Both the position numbers and the translations under genes were made by a program. Positions 17,982 through 27,055 of a DNA stretch of 64,000 nucleotides are shown here, piece by piece. Within the stretch, counting starts at the first letter, position 1, and every line of letters starts with the position of its first letter. This DNA comes from Agrobacterium tumefaciens. GTDB taxonomy: Bacteria; Pseudomonadota; Alphaproteobacteria; Rhizobiales; Rhizobiaceae. The DNA lies in contig NZ_WJOK01000005.1 in NCBI RefSeq assembly GCF_009649785.1, positions 124,001 through 188,000 on the forward strand, written 5' to 3'. The notes under the pieces are model-generated. The model was not told the DNA's origin and made no database searches. It saw only the letters and a program-made list of their open reading frames with translations.

Positions 17982-19937
17982 TCAGGACGCCGTGCGGTTT
18001 TGCCGGTTGGCGATGAGATCTTCGACCACCGCGGGATCTGCAAGCGTCGATGTATCCCCAAGCGCGCCGAAATCATCCTCCGCGATCTTGCGCAGAATAC
18101 GCCGCATGATCTTACCCGAACGGGTCTTCGGCAGGCCTGGCGCGAACTGGATCTTGTCTGGCGTCGCAACCGGCCCGATCTCGTTGCGGACGTGCTTTAC
18201 CAGCTCCTCGCGCAGCGCATAGTCGCCGCTCTGGCCTGCCATCAACGTGACATAACAATAAATGCCCTGCCCCTTGATGGCATGCGGGTAACCCACGACC
18301 GCCGCTTCCGAAACCTGATGATGCGAAACAAGTGCCGACTCGACTTCGGCGGTGCCGAGGCGGTGGCCGGAGACGTTAAGCACGTCATCGACGCGGCCAG
18401 TGATCCAGTAATAACCGTCCTCATCGCGCCGGCAGCCGTCACCGGTGAAGTACTTGCCCTTATAGGTCGAGAAGTAGGTGTCGACGAAGCGCTGGTGATC
18501 CCCGTAAACAGATCGCGACTGGCCCGGCCAGCTATCAATGATGCAGAGATTGCCGTCGGCCGGCCCCTCCAGCACGTTGCCTTCGGCATCGACCAGCTGC
18601 GGCTGCACGCCGAAGAACGGCCTCGTCGCCGAACCCGGCTTCAGGTCCGTCGCACCCGGCAGCGGCGAGATGAGAATGCCGCCCGTTTCCGTCTGCCACC
18701 AGGTATCGACGATGGGGCTCTTGTCCTCGCCGACCACATGGTAATACCACTCCCACGCTTCGGGATTGATCGGCTCGCCCACCGTGCCGAGAAGCCGCAG
18801 GCTTTCGCGCGACGAACGCGTGACGAACTGGTCGCCCGCCCCCATCAGGGATCGGAGCGCCGTCGGTGCGGTGTAGAAGATGTTGACCTTGTGCTTGTCG
18901 ATGACTTCCCAGAACCGTCCCTGATCCGGGAAGTTGGGAACGCCTTCGAACATCAGCGTCGTCGCACAGTTCGCCAGCGGCCCGTAGACGATGTAGGAAT
19001 GGCCGGTGACCCAGCCGACATCGGCGGTACACCAGAAGACCTCCCCGTCCTTGTAGTCGAAGACGTATTCATGCGTCATCGACGTATAGACGAGATAGCC
19101 GCCCGTGGTGTGCAGCACGCCCTTCGGCTTGCCGGTGGAGCCTGACGTGTAGAGGATGAACAGCGGATCTTCCGCCCTCATCTTCACCGGCGGGCAATCC
19201 GGTTTCACCGTGGCGATTTCCTGATGGTACCAGATGTCGCGGCCGGGCGCCCAGCCGGTCTTGCCGCCGGTGCGGCGCACGACCAGAACCTTGTTGACGA
19301 TGACATATTGCTTGGCGGCAATATCGATCGCCTTGTCGGTATTTTCCTTGAGCGGGATCGGCTTGCCGCCACGCACGCCTTCATCGCAGGTGATGACGAA
19401 GGTGGACTGGCAATCGACGATGCGGCCGGCCAGCGCTTCCGGCGAGAAGCCGCCGAACACGACCGAATGAATGGCGCCGATGCGGGCGCAGGCGAGCATG
19501 GCATAGGCCGCCTCGGGTATCATCGGCATATAGATGGTGACCCGGTCGCCCTTCTTGACACCATGCTTCTTCAGCACGTTCGCCAGGCGGCAGACATAGT
19601 CATAGAGCTGATTGTAGGTGATCTTCTTGTCGATATAGGGATTGTCACCTTCCCAGATGATCGCCGTGCGTTCGCCATGCGTCTTCAGGTGCCGGTCGAT
19701 GCAGTTGTAGGAGACGTTCGTCAGGCCGTCCTCGAACCACTTGATCGGCACTCTTCCCTTGAAGGACGTGTTCTTGACCTTGGTATAGGGCTTGAACCAG
19801 TCGATCCGCCGGCCGTGCTTGTCCCAGAACTTCTCGGGATCCTCGACGCTCTCCTGATACCATTTCTGGTAACGCTCATTGTCGATGAGCGTGCGGGCTT
19901 TCGCCGATTTGAGCACGGGGTAGATTTTGGCAGACAT
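17982..19937 (-). CDS. acsA: Acetyl-coenzyme A synthetase
   Basis: Cytoplasmic AMP-forming ligase, 651 residues, making acetyl-CoA from acetate, ATP and CoA. The P-loop [13 protein letters not shown], the WWQTETGG motif, [20 protein letters not shown], and the C-terminal [16 protein letters not shown] are all present. The lysine in the last motif is the known regulatory acetylation site. The beginning ([20 protein letters not shown]) is typical of true Acs. ATG 19937 has AGGAGGAG upstream; an in-frame start 63 bases earlier lacks it. It is monocistronic, divergent from trcR, with a dyad in the shared upstream region. Confidence 0.96.
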   Translation of the reverse strand: MSAKIYPVLKSAKARTLIDNERYQKWYQESVEDPEKFWDKHGRRIDWFKPYTKVKNTSFKGRVPIKWFEDGLTNVSYNCIDRHLKTHGERTAIIWEGDNPYIDKKITYNQLYDYVCRLANVLKKHGVKKGDRVTIYMPMIPEAAYAMLACARIGAIHSVVFGGFSPEALAGRIVDCQSTFVITCDEGVRGGKPIPLKENTDKAIDIAAKQYVIVNKVLVVRRTGGKTGWAPGRDIWYHQEIATVKPDCPPVKMRAEDPLFILYTSGSTGKPKGVLHTTGGYLVYTSMTHEYVFDYKDGEVFWCTADVGWVTGHSYIVYGPLANCATTLMFEGVPNFPDQGRFWEVIDKHKVNIFYTAPTALRSLMGAGDQFVTRSSRESLRLLGTVGEPINPEAWEWYYHVVGEDKSPIVDTWWQTETGGILISPLPGATDLKPGSATRPFFGVQPQLVDAEGNVLEGPADGNLCIIDSWPGQSRSVYGDHQRFVDTYFSTYKGKYFTGDGCRRDEDGYYWITGRVDDVLNVSGHRLGTAEVESALVSHHQVSEAAVVGYPHAIKGQGIYCYVTLMAGQSGDYALREELVKHVRNEIGPVATPDKIQFAPGLPKTRSGKIMRRILRKIAEDDFGALGDTSTLADPAVVEDLIANRQNRTAS

Positions 19938-20064
19938 GAACTCCTCCTGGAACCAGATATGGCTTGATATGCGCGACCTTGAGACTCCCACCTCAGGCAT
20001 GTGTTGAATTCATAGCAGTTCAAATGCACACGGCAATTAGACAAAGGCATTTGTTTCGCAAAGA

Positions 20065-20083
20065 ATTGCAATTATGATGCAAT
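20065..20083. promoter_or_regulatory. Dyad in the acs-trcR divergent region
   Basis: ATTGCA and TGCAAT flank ATTATGA, a 19-bp inverted repeat in the AT-rich part of the gap. A partly similar TTTCGCAAA lies just before it. It could bind a regulator of either gene; acetate regulators of other bacteria use TTTGCAAA-type sites, so acs is the likelier target. Unproven. Confidence 0.35.
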
Positions 20084-20169
20084 CCGGTTATAGAGCGCCA
20101 ATATCCCGGAAATCAGTGGTTGATACCACGCCCGCGACCCCGGCGCGGACGGACAGAAGGACTGTATCT

Positions 20170-20874
20170 ATGGCTCAACAATTGCTCATGCCAAAAGCTA
20201 CGGCTGTATGGCTGGTAGACAACACCGCGCTGTCGTTCGATCAGATCGCCACGTTCTGCAAACTGCATCCGCTCGAAGTCAAGGCAATCGCCGACGGTGA
20301 AGCCGCGCAGGGCATCAAGGGCCTCGACCCGATCGCGACCGGACAGCTTTCCCGCGACGAGATCGCCCGCGCTGAAGGCAACCCGAACCACAAGCTCAAG
20401 CTTTCCGAGCCAAAGGTTCGTGTGCCGGAATCCAAGCGCCGTGGCCCGCGCTACACGCCGGTTTCCAAGCGTCAGGATCGTCCGAACGCCATTCTCTGGC
20501 TGGTCCGCAATCATCCTGAGCTGAAGGACGCGCAGATTTCGCGTCTTGTTGGCACCACCAAATCCACCATCGAGCAGATCCGCGACCGCACCCACTGGAA
20601 CTCGGCAAACCTCACCCCGATGGACCCGGTAACGCTTGGTCTCTGCAGCCAGATCGATCTCGATCTTGAAGTTGAACGCGCATCGCGCGGCCGCCCGCTG
20701 CCGACAGCAGAAGAGCTTGGCAACACGCTGCAGCCGGCAACGGCGACGGAAGGTCTGGATTACAACTTCCAGCGCGACGAAGAAGAAAAGCAGATCGACG
20801 CGGACGCCGTCTTCAAGAAGCTCAGCTCGCTGAAATCGGCTCCGAAGGACGAAGACGAGGACGATCACTACTGA
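20170..20874 (+). CDS. trcR: Cell cycle transcriptional regulator TrcR (DUF1013)
   Basis: A 234-residue alphaproteobacterial protein of the DUF1013 family. The N-terminal MAQQLLMPKATAVWLVDNTA and FDQIATFCKLHPLEVKAIADGE form a helix-turn-helix-like unit. The second half has RPNAILWLVRNHPELKDAQI and LVGTTKSTIEQIRDRTHWN, a second HTH-like unit. An acidic tail ends the protein. The family is described as a cell-cycle transcription factor conserved in alphaproteobacteria. ATG 20170 is chosen because conservation begins there; the upstream extension in the same frame looks non-coding. A strong terminator follows. Confidence 0.88.
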   Translation: MAQQLLMPKATAVWLVDNTALSFDQIATFCKLHPLEVKAIADGEAAQGIKGLDPIATGQLSRDEIARAEGNPNHKLKLSEPKVRVPESKRRGPRYTPVSKRQDRPNAILWLVRNHPELKDAQISRLVGTTKSTIEQIRDRTHWNSANLTPMDPVTLGLCSQIDLDLEVERASRGRPLPTAEELGNTLQPATATEGLDYNFQRDEEEKQIDADAVFKKLSSLKSAPKDEDEDDHY

Positions 20875-20895
20875 TCGAAAGTCTTTCCGTTTATG

Positions 20896-20925
20896 AAAAC
20901 CCGGCCGTCGTGCCGGGTTTTTTGT
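20896..20925 (+). terminator. Intrinsic terminator after trcR
   Basis: AAACCCGGC and GCCGGGTTT pair around CGTCGT, followed by a T-run, 20 bases after the stop codon. Confidence 0.92.
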
Positions 20926-20954
20926 TTTCAGAGCTTCAGGGCACTTCCAGTAAA

Positions 20955-20985
20955 CCGGCTATGCGCTTTGCCGGAAATGCTCTAG
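20955..20985. repeat. Partial copy of the GAGCATT palindromic repeat at the end of the yggS-type gene
   Basis: CCGGC (20955-20959) pairs with GCCGG (20970-20974), followed by AAATGCTCTAG, the complement of the CTAGAGCATTT core seen elsewhere. The TAG stop of the minus-strand gene lies inside it. Confidence 0.4.
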
Positions 20986-21641
20986 CGGGCACCGAAGATT
21001 GCCGAGCCGACACGCACGCTGGTGGCGCCGAATTCTATCGCAGTCTCGAAGTCCCCCGACATGCCCATGGAAAGCTTCTCGAGGCCGCATTGTCTGGCAA
21101 GCTTCGCCAGAAGCGCAAAATGCGGACCGGGATTTTCATCCGCAGGCGGAATGCACATCAGGCCCTCTACCGACAATTTCAGCTCGTCCCGGCAAAAAGC
21201 CACGAAGGCGACGGTCTCGCGTGGATCGATGCCAGCCTTCTGTGGCTCCAGCCCGGTATTGACCTGCACATAAAAACGAAGGCTGCGGCCCTGTTTGACG
21301 CATTCCTCAGAAAGCGCACGGGCGATCTTTTCCCGATCAACGCTCTGTACGACGTCGAACAGCGCAACTGCATCCGCCGCCTTGTTGGATTGCAGCGGCC
21401 CGATCAGGTGCAGCTCTATACCCGATGTCTTTTCTTTAAGCGCAGGCCACTTGCCCTGCGCTTCCTGTACGCGGTTCTCGCCGAACACGCGCTGGCCGCT
21501 GTCGATCACCGGCTGGATCTCTTGCGCATCGAACGTCTTCGAGACGGCGACGAGAGAAACATCCGTCGCCTTGCGGCCGGACTTTTCCGCTGTCTCCGCT
21601 ATGCGTTGCCTGACATCCTCAAGACGTGCTTCGATTTCCAT
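20982..21641 (-). CDS. yggS: YggS/PROSC-family pyridoxal phosphate-binding homeostasis protein
   Basis: Single-domain alanine-racemase-fold protein of 219 residues, thought to buffer and distribute pyridoxal phosphate. The PLP lysine is in LVAVSKTFD near residue 32; FGENRVQEAQGKW, LHLIGPLQSNK, VNTGLEPQKAGI, and LSMGMSGDFETAIEFGATSVRVGSAIFG are the family blocks. ATG 21641 starts at the expected MEIEARLEDV; a longer frame start lacks similarity. It is divergent from leuS. The function is known only in general terms from homologues; no catalytic role is established. Confidence 0.92.
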   Translation of the reverse strand: MEIEARLEDVRQRIAETAEKSGRKATDVSLVAVSKTFDAQEIQPVIDSGQRVFGENRVQEAQGKWPALKEKTSGIELHLIGPLQSNKAADAVALFDVVQSVDREKIARALSEECVKQGRSLRFYVQVNTGLEPQKAGIDPRETVAFVAFCRDELKLSVEGLMCIPPADENPGPHFALLAKLARQCGLEKLSMGMSGDFETAIEFGATSVRVGSAIFGAR

Positions 21642-21834
21642 CACAGGACCTCTATTTGAAACATTCTGAACGCTAACTAGACGCCGATTGCCTTGATGCC
21701 AAGCGGGTTTAGCACCATTTGAGGCACGCTGGCCAAGATTGAACGCCCGGAGGCCCCGCCAAACTTGACGCCCCGGTCGTTTCATGGTGAAGGTCAGCGC
21801 AAATTTTTCCCCTCGATACCCGGAATTCTAAACA

Positions 21835-24465
21835 ATGGCCATCGAACGTTACAATCCTCGCGACGCCGAGCCGCGCTGGCAGCAGAAATGGAACGAAGAC
21901 AAGGTTTTCGTGACCGACAACAGCGATCCGCGCGAGAAGTATTACGTTCTAGAGATGTTTCCCTACCCGTCGGGACGCATTCACATGGGCCACGTCCGCA
22001 ACTACGCGATGGGCGATGTCGTTGCGCGCTACAAGCGCGCGCGCGGCTTCAACGTTCTGCACCCCATGGGCTGGGACGCCTTCGGCATGCCTGCCGAAAA
22101 CGCGGCTATGCAGAACAAGGTTCACCCGAAGGACTGGACCTATCAGAACATCGCCACCATGCGTGGCCAGCTGAAATCCATGGGCCTGTCGCTGGACTGG
22201 ACCCGCGAATTTGCGACCTGCGATGTGGAATATTACCACCGCCAGCAGGCGCTGTTCGTCGATTTCATGGAAAAGGGTCTGGTCTACCGCAAGCAGTCCA
22301 AGGTCAACTGGGATCCGGTCGACCATACCGTTCTGGCCAATGAGCAGGTCATCGACGGCCGCGGCTGGCGTTCCGGCGCGCTGGTCGAACAGCGCGAATT
22401 GACGCAGTGGTTCTTCCGAATCACCGATTTCAGCCAGGATCTGCTGGACGAGCTGGACACGCTGGATCAGTGGCCGGAAAAAGTACGCCTGATGCAGAAG
22501 AACTGGATCGGCCGCTCCGAAGGCCTTTCGCTGCGCTGGCAGACCGTTGCTGGCACAGTGCCGGAAGGCTTTGCCGACATCACTGTTTATACCACGCGTC
22601 CCGACACTCTGTTCGGCGCATCCTTCCTGGCAATCGCCGCCGACCATCCGCTGGCAAGAGAGCTGTCGGAGAAGAACCCTGATATTGCCGAGTTCTGCGA
22701 CGAGTGCCGCCGCCATGGCACGTCTCTCGCAGCGCTGGAAACAGCGGAAAAGAAGGGTATCGATACCGGCGTCAAGGTCGTGCATCCGCTGGACCCGACG
22801 TGGGAACTGCCGGTCTATGTCGCCAACTTCGTGCTGATGGACTACGGCACCGGCGCGATATTCGGCTGCCCTTCGGGTGACCAGCGCGATCTGGATTTCG
22901 CCCGTAAATACGATTTGCCGGTGGTGGCCGTCGTTGCACCGGAAGGCCCCGACGCTGCCAGCTTCACCATTCAAGACGTCGCCTTCACCGATGATGGCGT
23001 GATGATCAACTCCGGCTTCCTGAACGGCATGAACACGACTGACGCCTTTGAGGCGGTCGTGCAGAAGCTCTCTGCCCAGACGCTGGGCAACACGCCGCAG
23101 GCCGAGCGCAAGGTCAATTTCCGCCTGCGCGACTGGGGCATTTCCCGCCAGCGTTACTGGGGTTGCCCGATACCCGTCATCCATTGCGAAGTCTGCGGCG
23201 TAGTTCCGGTTCCGAAGAAGGACCTGCCGGTCAAGCTGCCCGACGACGTGACCTTCGACGTGCCCGGCAACCCACTGGATCGCCACCCCACATGGCGTCA
23301 CGTTGCCTGCCCGCAATGCGGCCATGACGCACGCCGTGAAACCGACACGATGGACACATTCGTCGATTCCAGCTGGTACTACACGCGCTTCACCGCGCCT
23401 TGGGAAGATGAGCCGACGGATCCGAAGGCCGCAAACCACTGGCTGCCGGTGGACCAGTATATCGGCGGCATCGAGCATGCTATTCTGCACTTGCTCTATT
23501 CGCGCTTCTTCACCCGCGCCATGCGCGAGACCGGCCATGTCGGCGTCAAGGAGCCCTTCAAGGGCCTCTTCACGCAGGGCATGGTTGTGCACGAGACCTA
23601 CAGCCACGGTGAAGGCCTGACCCGTGAATGGGTAGCGCCCGCCGACCTGCGCATCGAAGAGACTGACGGCGCCCGCCGGGCATTCCTCTTGTCCTCCGGC
23701 GCGGAAGTGAAAATCGGCTCGATCGAGAAGATGTCGAAGTCGAAGAAGAACGTGGTCGACCCGGATGACATCATCGCATCCTACGGTGCGGATACCGCTC
23801 GCTTCTTCGTCCTGTCGGATTCCCCGCCCGACCGCGACGTCATCTGGTCCGAAGCCGGTGTGGAAGGCTCAAACCGCTTCGTACAGCGCGTCTGGCGCAT
23901 CATCGGCGAAGTCGCGACCGAACTGAAGAGCGTCACGCCGAAGCACGCGAGCGAGGGCGAGGGCCTGGCAGTATCCAAGGCGGCCCATAAGACGCTGAAG
24001 GCCGTTCAGGAGGATCTGGACAAGCTTGCCTTCAACAAGGCGATCGCCCGCATCTACGAACTGGTCAACGCGCTCGCAGCTCCGCTGGCGGATGTCGCGG
24101 CTGGTGGCAAGCCTGATGACGTCAAGGCGGCGGCGCGTGATGCCGTCGAAATCCTCATTCGCATCATTGCCCCCATGACGCCGCATCTGGCCGAAGAATG
24201 CTGGTCGGCGCTGGGCAACGAGGGTCTCGTCGCCCAGACGCCGTGGCCAACTTTTGTACCCTCGCTGGTCGAGGAAAACGATGTGGTCATGCCCGTTCAG
24301 GTCAACGGCAAGAAGCGCGGCGAATTGACAATCGCGCGCGATGCGGATCAAGATGCGGTCCGAGCGGCTGCCCTTGCGCTGGATGCCGTCAAATCCATTC
24401 TTGCCGGTGGCGAGCCCAAAAAAGTCATCGTGGTTCCGCAGAGGATTGTGAACATTGTTGTCTGA
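21835..24465 (+). CDS. leuS: Leucyl-tRNA synthetase
   Basis: Class I aminoacyl-tRNA synthetase of 876 residues, normal for bacterial LeuS. It begins with [13 protein letters not shown], then the HIGH-type motif [15 protein letters not shown] near residue 45. The CP1 editing domain contains [10 protein letters not shown], and the KMSKS motif reads [12 protein letters not shown]. An anticodon-binding domain and a C-terminal domain ending in [10 protein letters not shown] follow. Its 3' end overlaps the lptE start by 11 bases, and holA follows, giving the leuS-lptE-holA operon known in Rhizobiales. Confidence 0.98.
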   Translation: MAIERYNPRDAEPRWQQKWNEDKVFVTDNSDPREKYYVLEMFPYPSGRIHMGHVRNYAMGDVVARYKRARGFNVLHPMGWDAFGMPAENAAMQNKVHPKDWTYQNIATMRGQLKSMGLSLDWTREFATCDVEYYHRQQALFVDFMEKGLVYRKQSKVNWDPVDHTVLANEQVIDGRGWRSGALVEQRELTQWFFRITDFSQDLLDELDTLDQWPEKVRLMQKNWIGRSEGLSLRWQTVAGTVPEGFADITVYTTRPDTLFGASFLAIAADHPLARELSEKNPDIAEFCDECRRHGTSLAALETAEKKGIDTGVKVVHPLDPTWELPVYVANFVLMDYGTGAIFGCPSGDQRDLDFARKYDLPVVAVVAPEGPDAASFTIQDVAFTDDGVMINSGFLNGMNTTDAFEAVVQKLSAQTLGNTPQAERKVNFRLRDWGISRQRYWGCPIPVIHCEVCGVVPVPKKDLPVKLPDDVTFDVPGNPLDRHPTWRHVACPQCGHDARRETDTMDTFVDSSWYYTRFTAPWEDEPTDPKAANHWLPVDQYIGGIEHAILHLLYSRFFTRAMRETGHVGVKEPFKGLFTQGMVVHETYSHGEGLTREWVAPADLRIEETDGARRAFLLSSGAEVKIGSIEKMSKSKKNVVDPDDIIASYGADTARFFVLSDSPPDRDVIWSEAGVEGSNRFVQRVWRIIGEVATELKSVTPKHASEGEGLAVSKAAHKTLKAVQEDLDKLAFNKAIARIYELVNALAAPLADVAAGGKPDDVKAAARDAVEILIRIIAPMTPHLAEECWSALGNEGLVAQTPWPTFVPSLVEENDVVMPVQVNGKKRGELTIARDADQDAVRAAALALDAVKSILAGGEPKKVIVVPQRIVNIVV

Positions 24466-25003
24466 CGTTTTTTCGAGATGGAGCCGAGTTGCGGCAGCAG
24501 TTTCCGTCGTGATGATGGCCGGTCTTCTGGCAGGCTGCCAGGTTCGCCCGCTTTACGGCGAGGCTTCCGGAACCAAGGAGAGACTGGCGGCTGTCAGCAT
24601 CTCTAATGCCGGCGACCGCATAACGCAGGAAGTGCGCAATCAGCTGATCTTCCTGGTGTCCGGCGGTGCGGGTGAACCGGCTACGGCTCAGTACAACGTC
24701 AAGTTATCCGTAAGCTCGAGCGCCACGTCCACGGAAGTCGAGAACTACGATCTGACGACCCGTACCAACAGCAATTATAACGGCCCTTACCCAGGCCGTG
24801 TTGTGATGAACGGTAATTACGTCCTGACGCGTATTTCCGACGGCCAGATCCTGCGCTCCGCGCGGCGTAGCGTAACGGCGCAGGTGGATCTGCCACAGCA
24901 GGAATTCGCCAAGATCAGGGCGATCCGCGACGCAGAAAACCGTGCGGCCCGGGAACTGGCTGAAATCATCCGTACCGATATCGCTGCCACCCTTGGCCGC
25001 TGA
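24455..25003 (+). CDS. lptE: LPS-assembly lipoprotein LptE
   Basis: Outer-membrane lipoprotein, 182 residues, that plugs the LptD barrel and delivers LPS to the surface. The N-terminus has a basic start, a hydrophobic segment and the lipobox LLAGC with the acylated cysteine near residue 28, then QVRPLYG, typical of alphaproteobacterial LptE. TTG 24455 is the only start giving a complete signal; it lies inside the end of leuS, so translation is coupled. The stop is 11 bases before holA. Confidence 0.85.
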   Translation: MLSDVFSRWSRVAAAVSVVMMAGLLAGCQVRPLYGEASGTKERLAAVSISNAGDRITQEVRNQLIFLVSGGAGEPATAQYNVKLSVSSSATSTEVENYDLTTRTNSNYNGPYPGRVVMNGNYVLTRISDGQILRSARRSVTAQVDLPQQEFAKIRAIRDAENRAARELAEIIRTDIAATLGR

Positions 25004-25014
25004 GAGCGGCGGCC

Positions 25015-26052
25015 ATGGCAGAGATAAAATCGCATGAATTTGAGCGCTTCGCCGAAAATCCGGCGGAGCGCTTTCGCGTTTTCGTGCTCTACGGCCCGGA
25101 TCGCGGCCTCGTGTCGGAGCGGGCCAACCTCATCGCCAAAAAGACCGGCATTGACCCGGATGACGCCTTTGCATCGTTGAAGCTGAGCGCATCCGACCTG
25201 CAGGGCGATCCCGGCCGCCTTCTCGACGAGGTGAACGCCATCGGCCTTTTCGGTGGCGAAAAACTCGTCTGGATCAAAAGTGCCTCGGCTGAAAAGGCGC
25301 TGGTGGATGCTCTCCAGATTCTGGCTGAGACGCCGCCCGAAGCCAGCTTTCTCATCATCGAGGCCGGCGACATCAAAAAAGGCACGGGCCTGCGCAAGAT
25401 CGCAGAACCCGCTCGCTCTATCGCAGCAATCCCGTGTTATGCGGATGACGCCCGTTCGTTGAATGCGTTGATCGATCAGGAACTGTCTGCCGACAATCTG
25501 CGCATTGCCCCGGCCGCACGGCAGAGGCTGATCGAGCAGTTGGGCGGCGACCGGATTGCCTCGCGCAACGAGATCCGCAAGCTTGCGCTCTATTGCCGTG
25601 GCGCAGAGGTGATCGAGGAAGATGATGTGCTGGCAATCATCGGCGATGCCAGCACGGTTTCGGCTGACGACGCCGTCGATGCCATCCTGAAGGGCGACAG
25701 AAACGCCTTTTTCCACGCCACCCAGAAGATCGTCTCGTCGAAGACGCCGATCTTTCTCGTGCTTCAGGGATGCCTCAAGCAATTTCAGTTGCTGGATCAG
25801 ATGCGTGCCGAAATGGATGAGAAAAAGCAGCAGGCCGGGCAGGTCATGCAAACGCTTGGACGCCACATCCATTTTCGCAGGAAACCGGTGATCGAGAGAG
25901 CGTTGCGAACCTGGCAGCCAGCGGCGATCGCCCGTGAGATGAACCGCCTGCAAGCGGCCATATTGCAAAGCCGCCAGCGCCAAAGCCTGGAAGACAGCGT
26001 GGCGCTTTTGACCCTGCTATCGACCACATTGCAATCAGGCCGCGGCGGATAA
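25015..26052 (+). CDS. holA: DNA polymerase III delta subunit
   Basis: Clamp-loader subunit of 345 residues that opens the beta clamp. The start MAEIKSHEFERF leads into VFVLYGPDRGLVSERAN, the degenerate nucleotide-binding region of delta. LGGDRIASRNEIRKLALYC and DDVLAIIGDAS lie in the middle, and IFLVLQGCLKQFQLLDQM marks the C-terminal collar domain. It is the third gene of the leuS-lptE-holA group and ends at a terminator. In several Rhizobiales that I recall, parB and parA follow holA; here they do not. Confidence 0.93.
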   Translation: MAEIKSHEFERFAENPAERFRVFVLYGPDRGLVSERANLIAKKTGIDPDDAFASLKLSASDLQGDPGRLLDEVNAIGLFGGEKLVWIKSASAEKALVDALQILAETPPEASFLIIEAGDIKKGTGLRKIAEPARSIAAIPCYADDARSLNALIDQELSADNLRIAPAARQRLIEQLGGDRIASRNEIRKLALYCRGAEVIEEDDVLAIIGDASTVSADDAVDAILKGDRNAFFHATQKIVSSKTPIFLVLQGCLKQFQLLDQMRAEMDEKKQQAGQVMQTLGRHIHFRRKPVIERALRTWQPAAIAREMNRLQAAILQSRQRQSLEDSVALLTLLSTTLQSGRGG

Positions 26053-26068
26053 CTCGCTGAAGGTCGGC

Positions 26069-26106
26069 AAAAAGCCCTCACGCTGACGCTGCGAGGGCTT
26101 TTAAAA
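26069..26106. terminator. Bidirectional terminator between holA and fdxA
   Basis: AAGCCCTC and GAGGGCTT pair with a 13-base loop, flanked by A5 on one side and T4 on the other. It sits between two convergent genes and can serve both. Confidence 0.75.
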
Positions 26107-26138
26107 TCATGATACCAAGGACACCAGTCGTTGAGAAC

Positions 26139-26477
26139 TCAGTCGCCCTTACCCGGCTCGGCAGAGAAATAAAGCTCGAGCTTGCCTGTCACGCCATCCA
26201 TTTCCTTGGCTTCCGGCAAGGGGTCGCGCTTGATGGTGATATTCGGCCAGATCGCCGCATATTCCGTATTCAGCTTCAGCCACTTGTCGAGACCCGGCTC
26301 AGTGTCGGGCTTGATCGCTTCGGCAGGACATTCCGGTTCGCACACACCACAATCGATGCATTCGTCAGGATTGATAGCGAGGAAATTTTCACCCTCGTAA
26401 AAGCAGTCGACAGGGCAGACTTCAACGCAATCGGTGTATTTGCAGCGGATGCAATTGTCGGTCACGACATATGTCAT
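26139..26477 (-). CDS. fdxA: Seven-iron ferredoxin (3Fe-4S / 4Fe-4S), FdxA type
   Basis: A 112-residue soluble electron carrier. The N-terminal half holds two cluster motifs, [18 protein letters not shown] and [16 protein letters not shown]; the first has the altered spacing of a [3Fe-4S] site. A long C-terminal extension (residues 60-112) as in Azotobacter-type 7Fe ferredoxins follows. ATG 26477 has GGAG upstream. In many rhizobia this gene neighbours carD, the S4-domain gene and the SUV3-like helicase; here the last two are present immediately upstream but carD lies 15 kb away. Confidence 0.93.
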   Translation of the reverse strand: MTYVVTDNCIRCKYTDCVEVCPVDCFYEGENFLAINPDECIDCGVCEPECPAEAIKPDTEPGLDKWLKLNTEYAAIWPNITIKRDPLPEAKEMDGVTGKLELYFSAEPGKGD

Positions 26478-26635
26478 GATGAACTCCAGAATATGCAGGC
26501 CGGGTCTGTGGGCTTCGGAACACAAGCCGTCGCCCGGAATTCAGACAGGGCAATTTTGCAAGTGAGGTAATGCCTTTGCCTTCAGATAGCAAGGATAAAC
26601 AATTCTGAAAAACCGCTAAGACTTGAAGGTTTATT

Positions 26636-27052
26636 CTATTCTTTGTTTCCGTCGCTGTCCGACAGGAACCTGTCGAGCGCCCTGCGCTCTTTTTTGGTGG
26701 GGCGACCGCTTCCCGGCTGACGTATCGCCTGCTCCAGCGGGCTCAGCCTGTCGGAAGGCTCGCGCGGCGGCGTCAGATCGTCGTAGAGAAGTTTGGCCTC
26801 TTCATAGGGCCCGCGCCGCTCGCCCCCGGATTTGACGACAAGCACCTTGTCCATGCGCTCGAAACCGATATCGAGCCTGTCACCAGCCTTTACCAGATGG
26901 CTGGGCTGGCGAATGGAGACACCGTTGACCTTGACCTTGCCCGACTGAATGTAGCTCTGGGCAAGTGAACGGGATTTGGCCATGCGGGCAAAGAACAGCC
27001 ACTTGTCCAGACGCTGACGCGTGCTTTCGAGTGGCTGTTCGTTGCTCCCCAT
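26636..27052 (-). CDS. S4-domain RNA-binding protein (HslR/Hsp15 type)
   Basis: A 138-residue protein. The S4 domain spans about residues 10-60 (RQRLDKWLFFARMAKSRSLA, SGKVKVNGVSIRQPSHLVKAGD). A basic, probably disordered tail (GSGRPTKKERRALDRFLSD) ends it, the form of Hsp15/HslR, which binds 50S subunits carrying stalled nascent chains. The gene begins 3 bases after the stop of the SUV3-like helicase gene, so they are co-transcribed. Function is inferred from the domain only. Confidence 0.85.
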   Translation of the reverse strand: MGSNEQPLESTRQRLDKWLFFARMAKSRSLAQSYIQSGKVKVNGVSIRQPSHLVKAGDRLDIGFERMDKVLVVKSGGERRGPYEEAKLLYDDLTPPREPSDRLSPLEQAIRQPGSGRPTKKERRALDRFLSDSDGNKE

Positions 27053-27055
27053 AGC

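Noticed and set aside
21949-23607. A 552-codon minus frame within leuS
   Set aside because: Mirror of leuS codon bias; no similarity to any protein I know.
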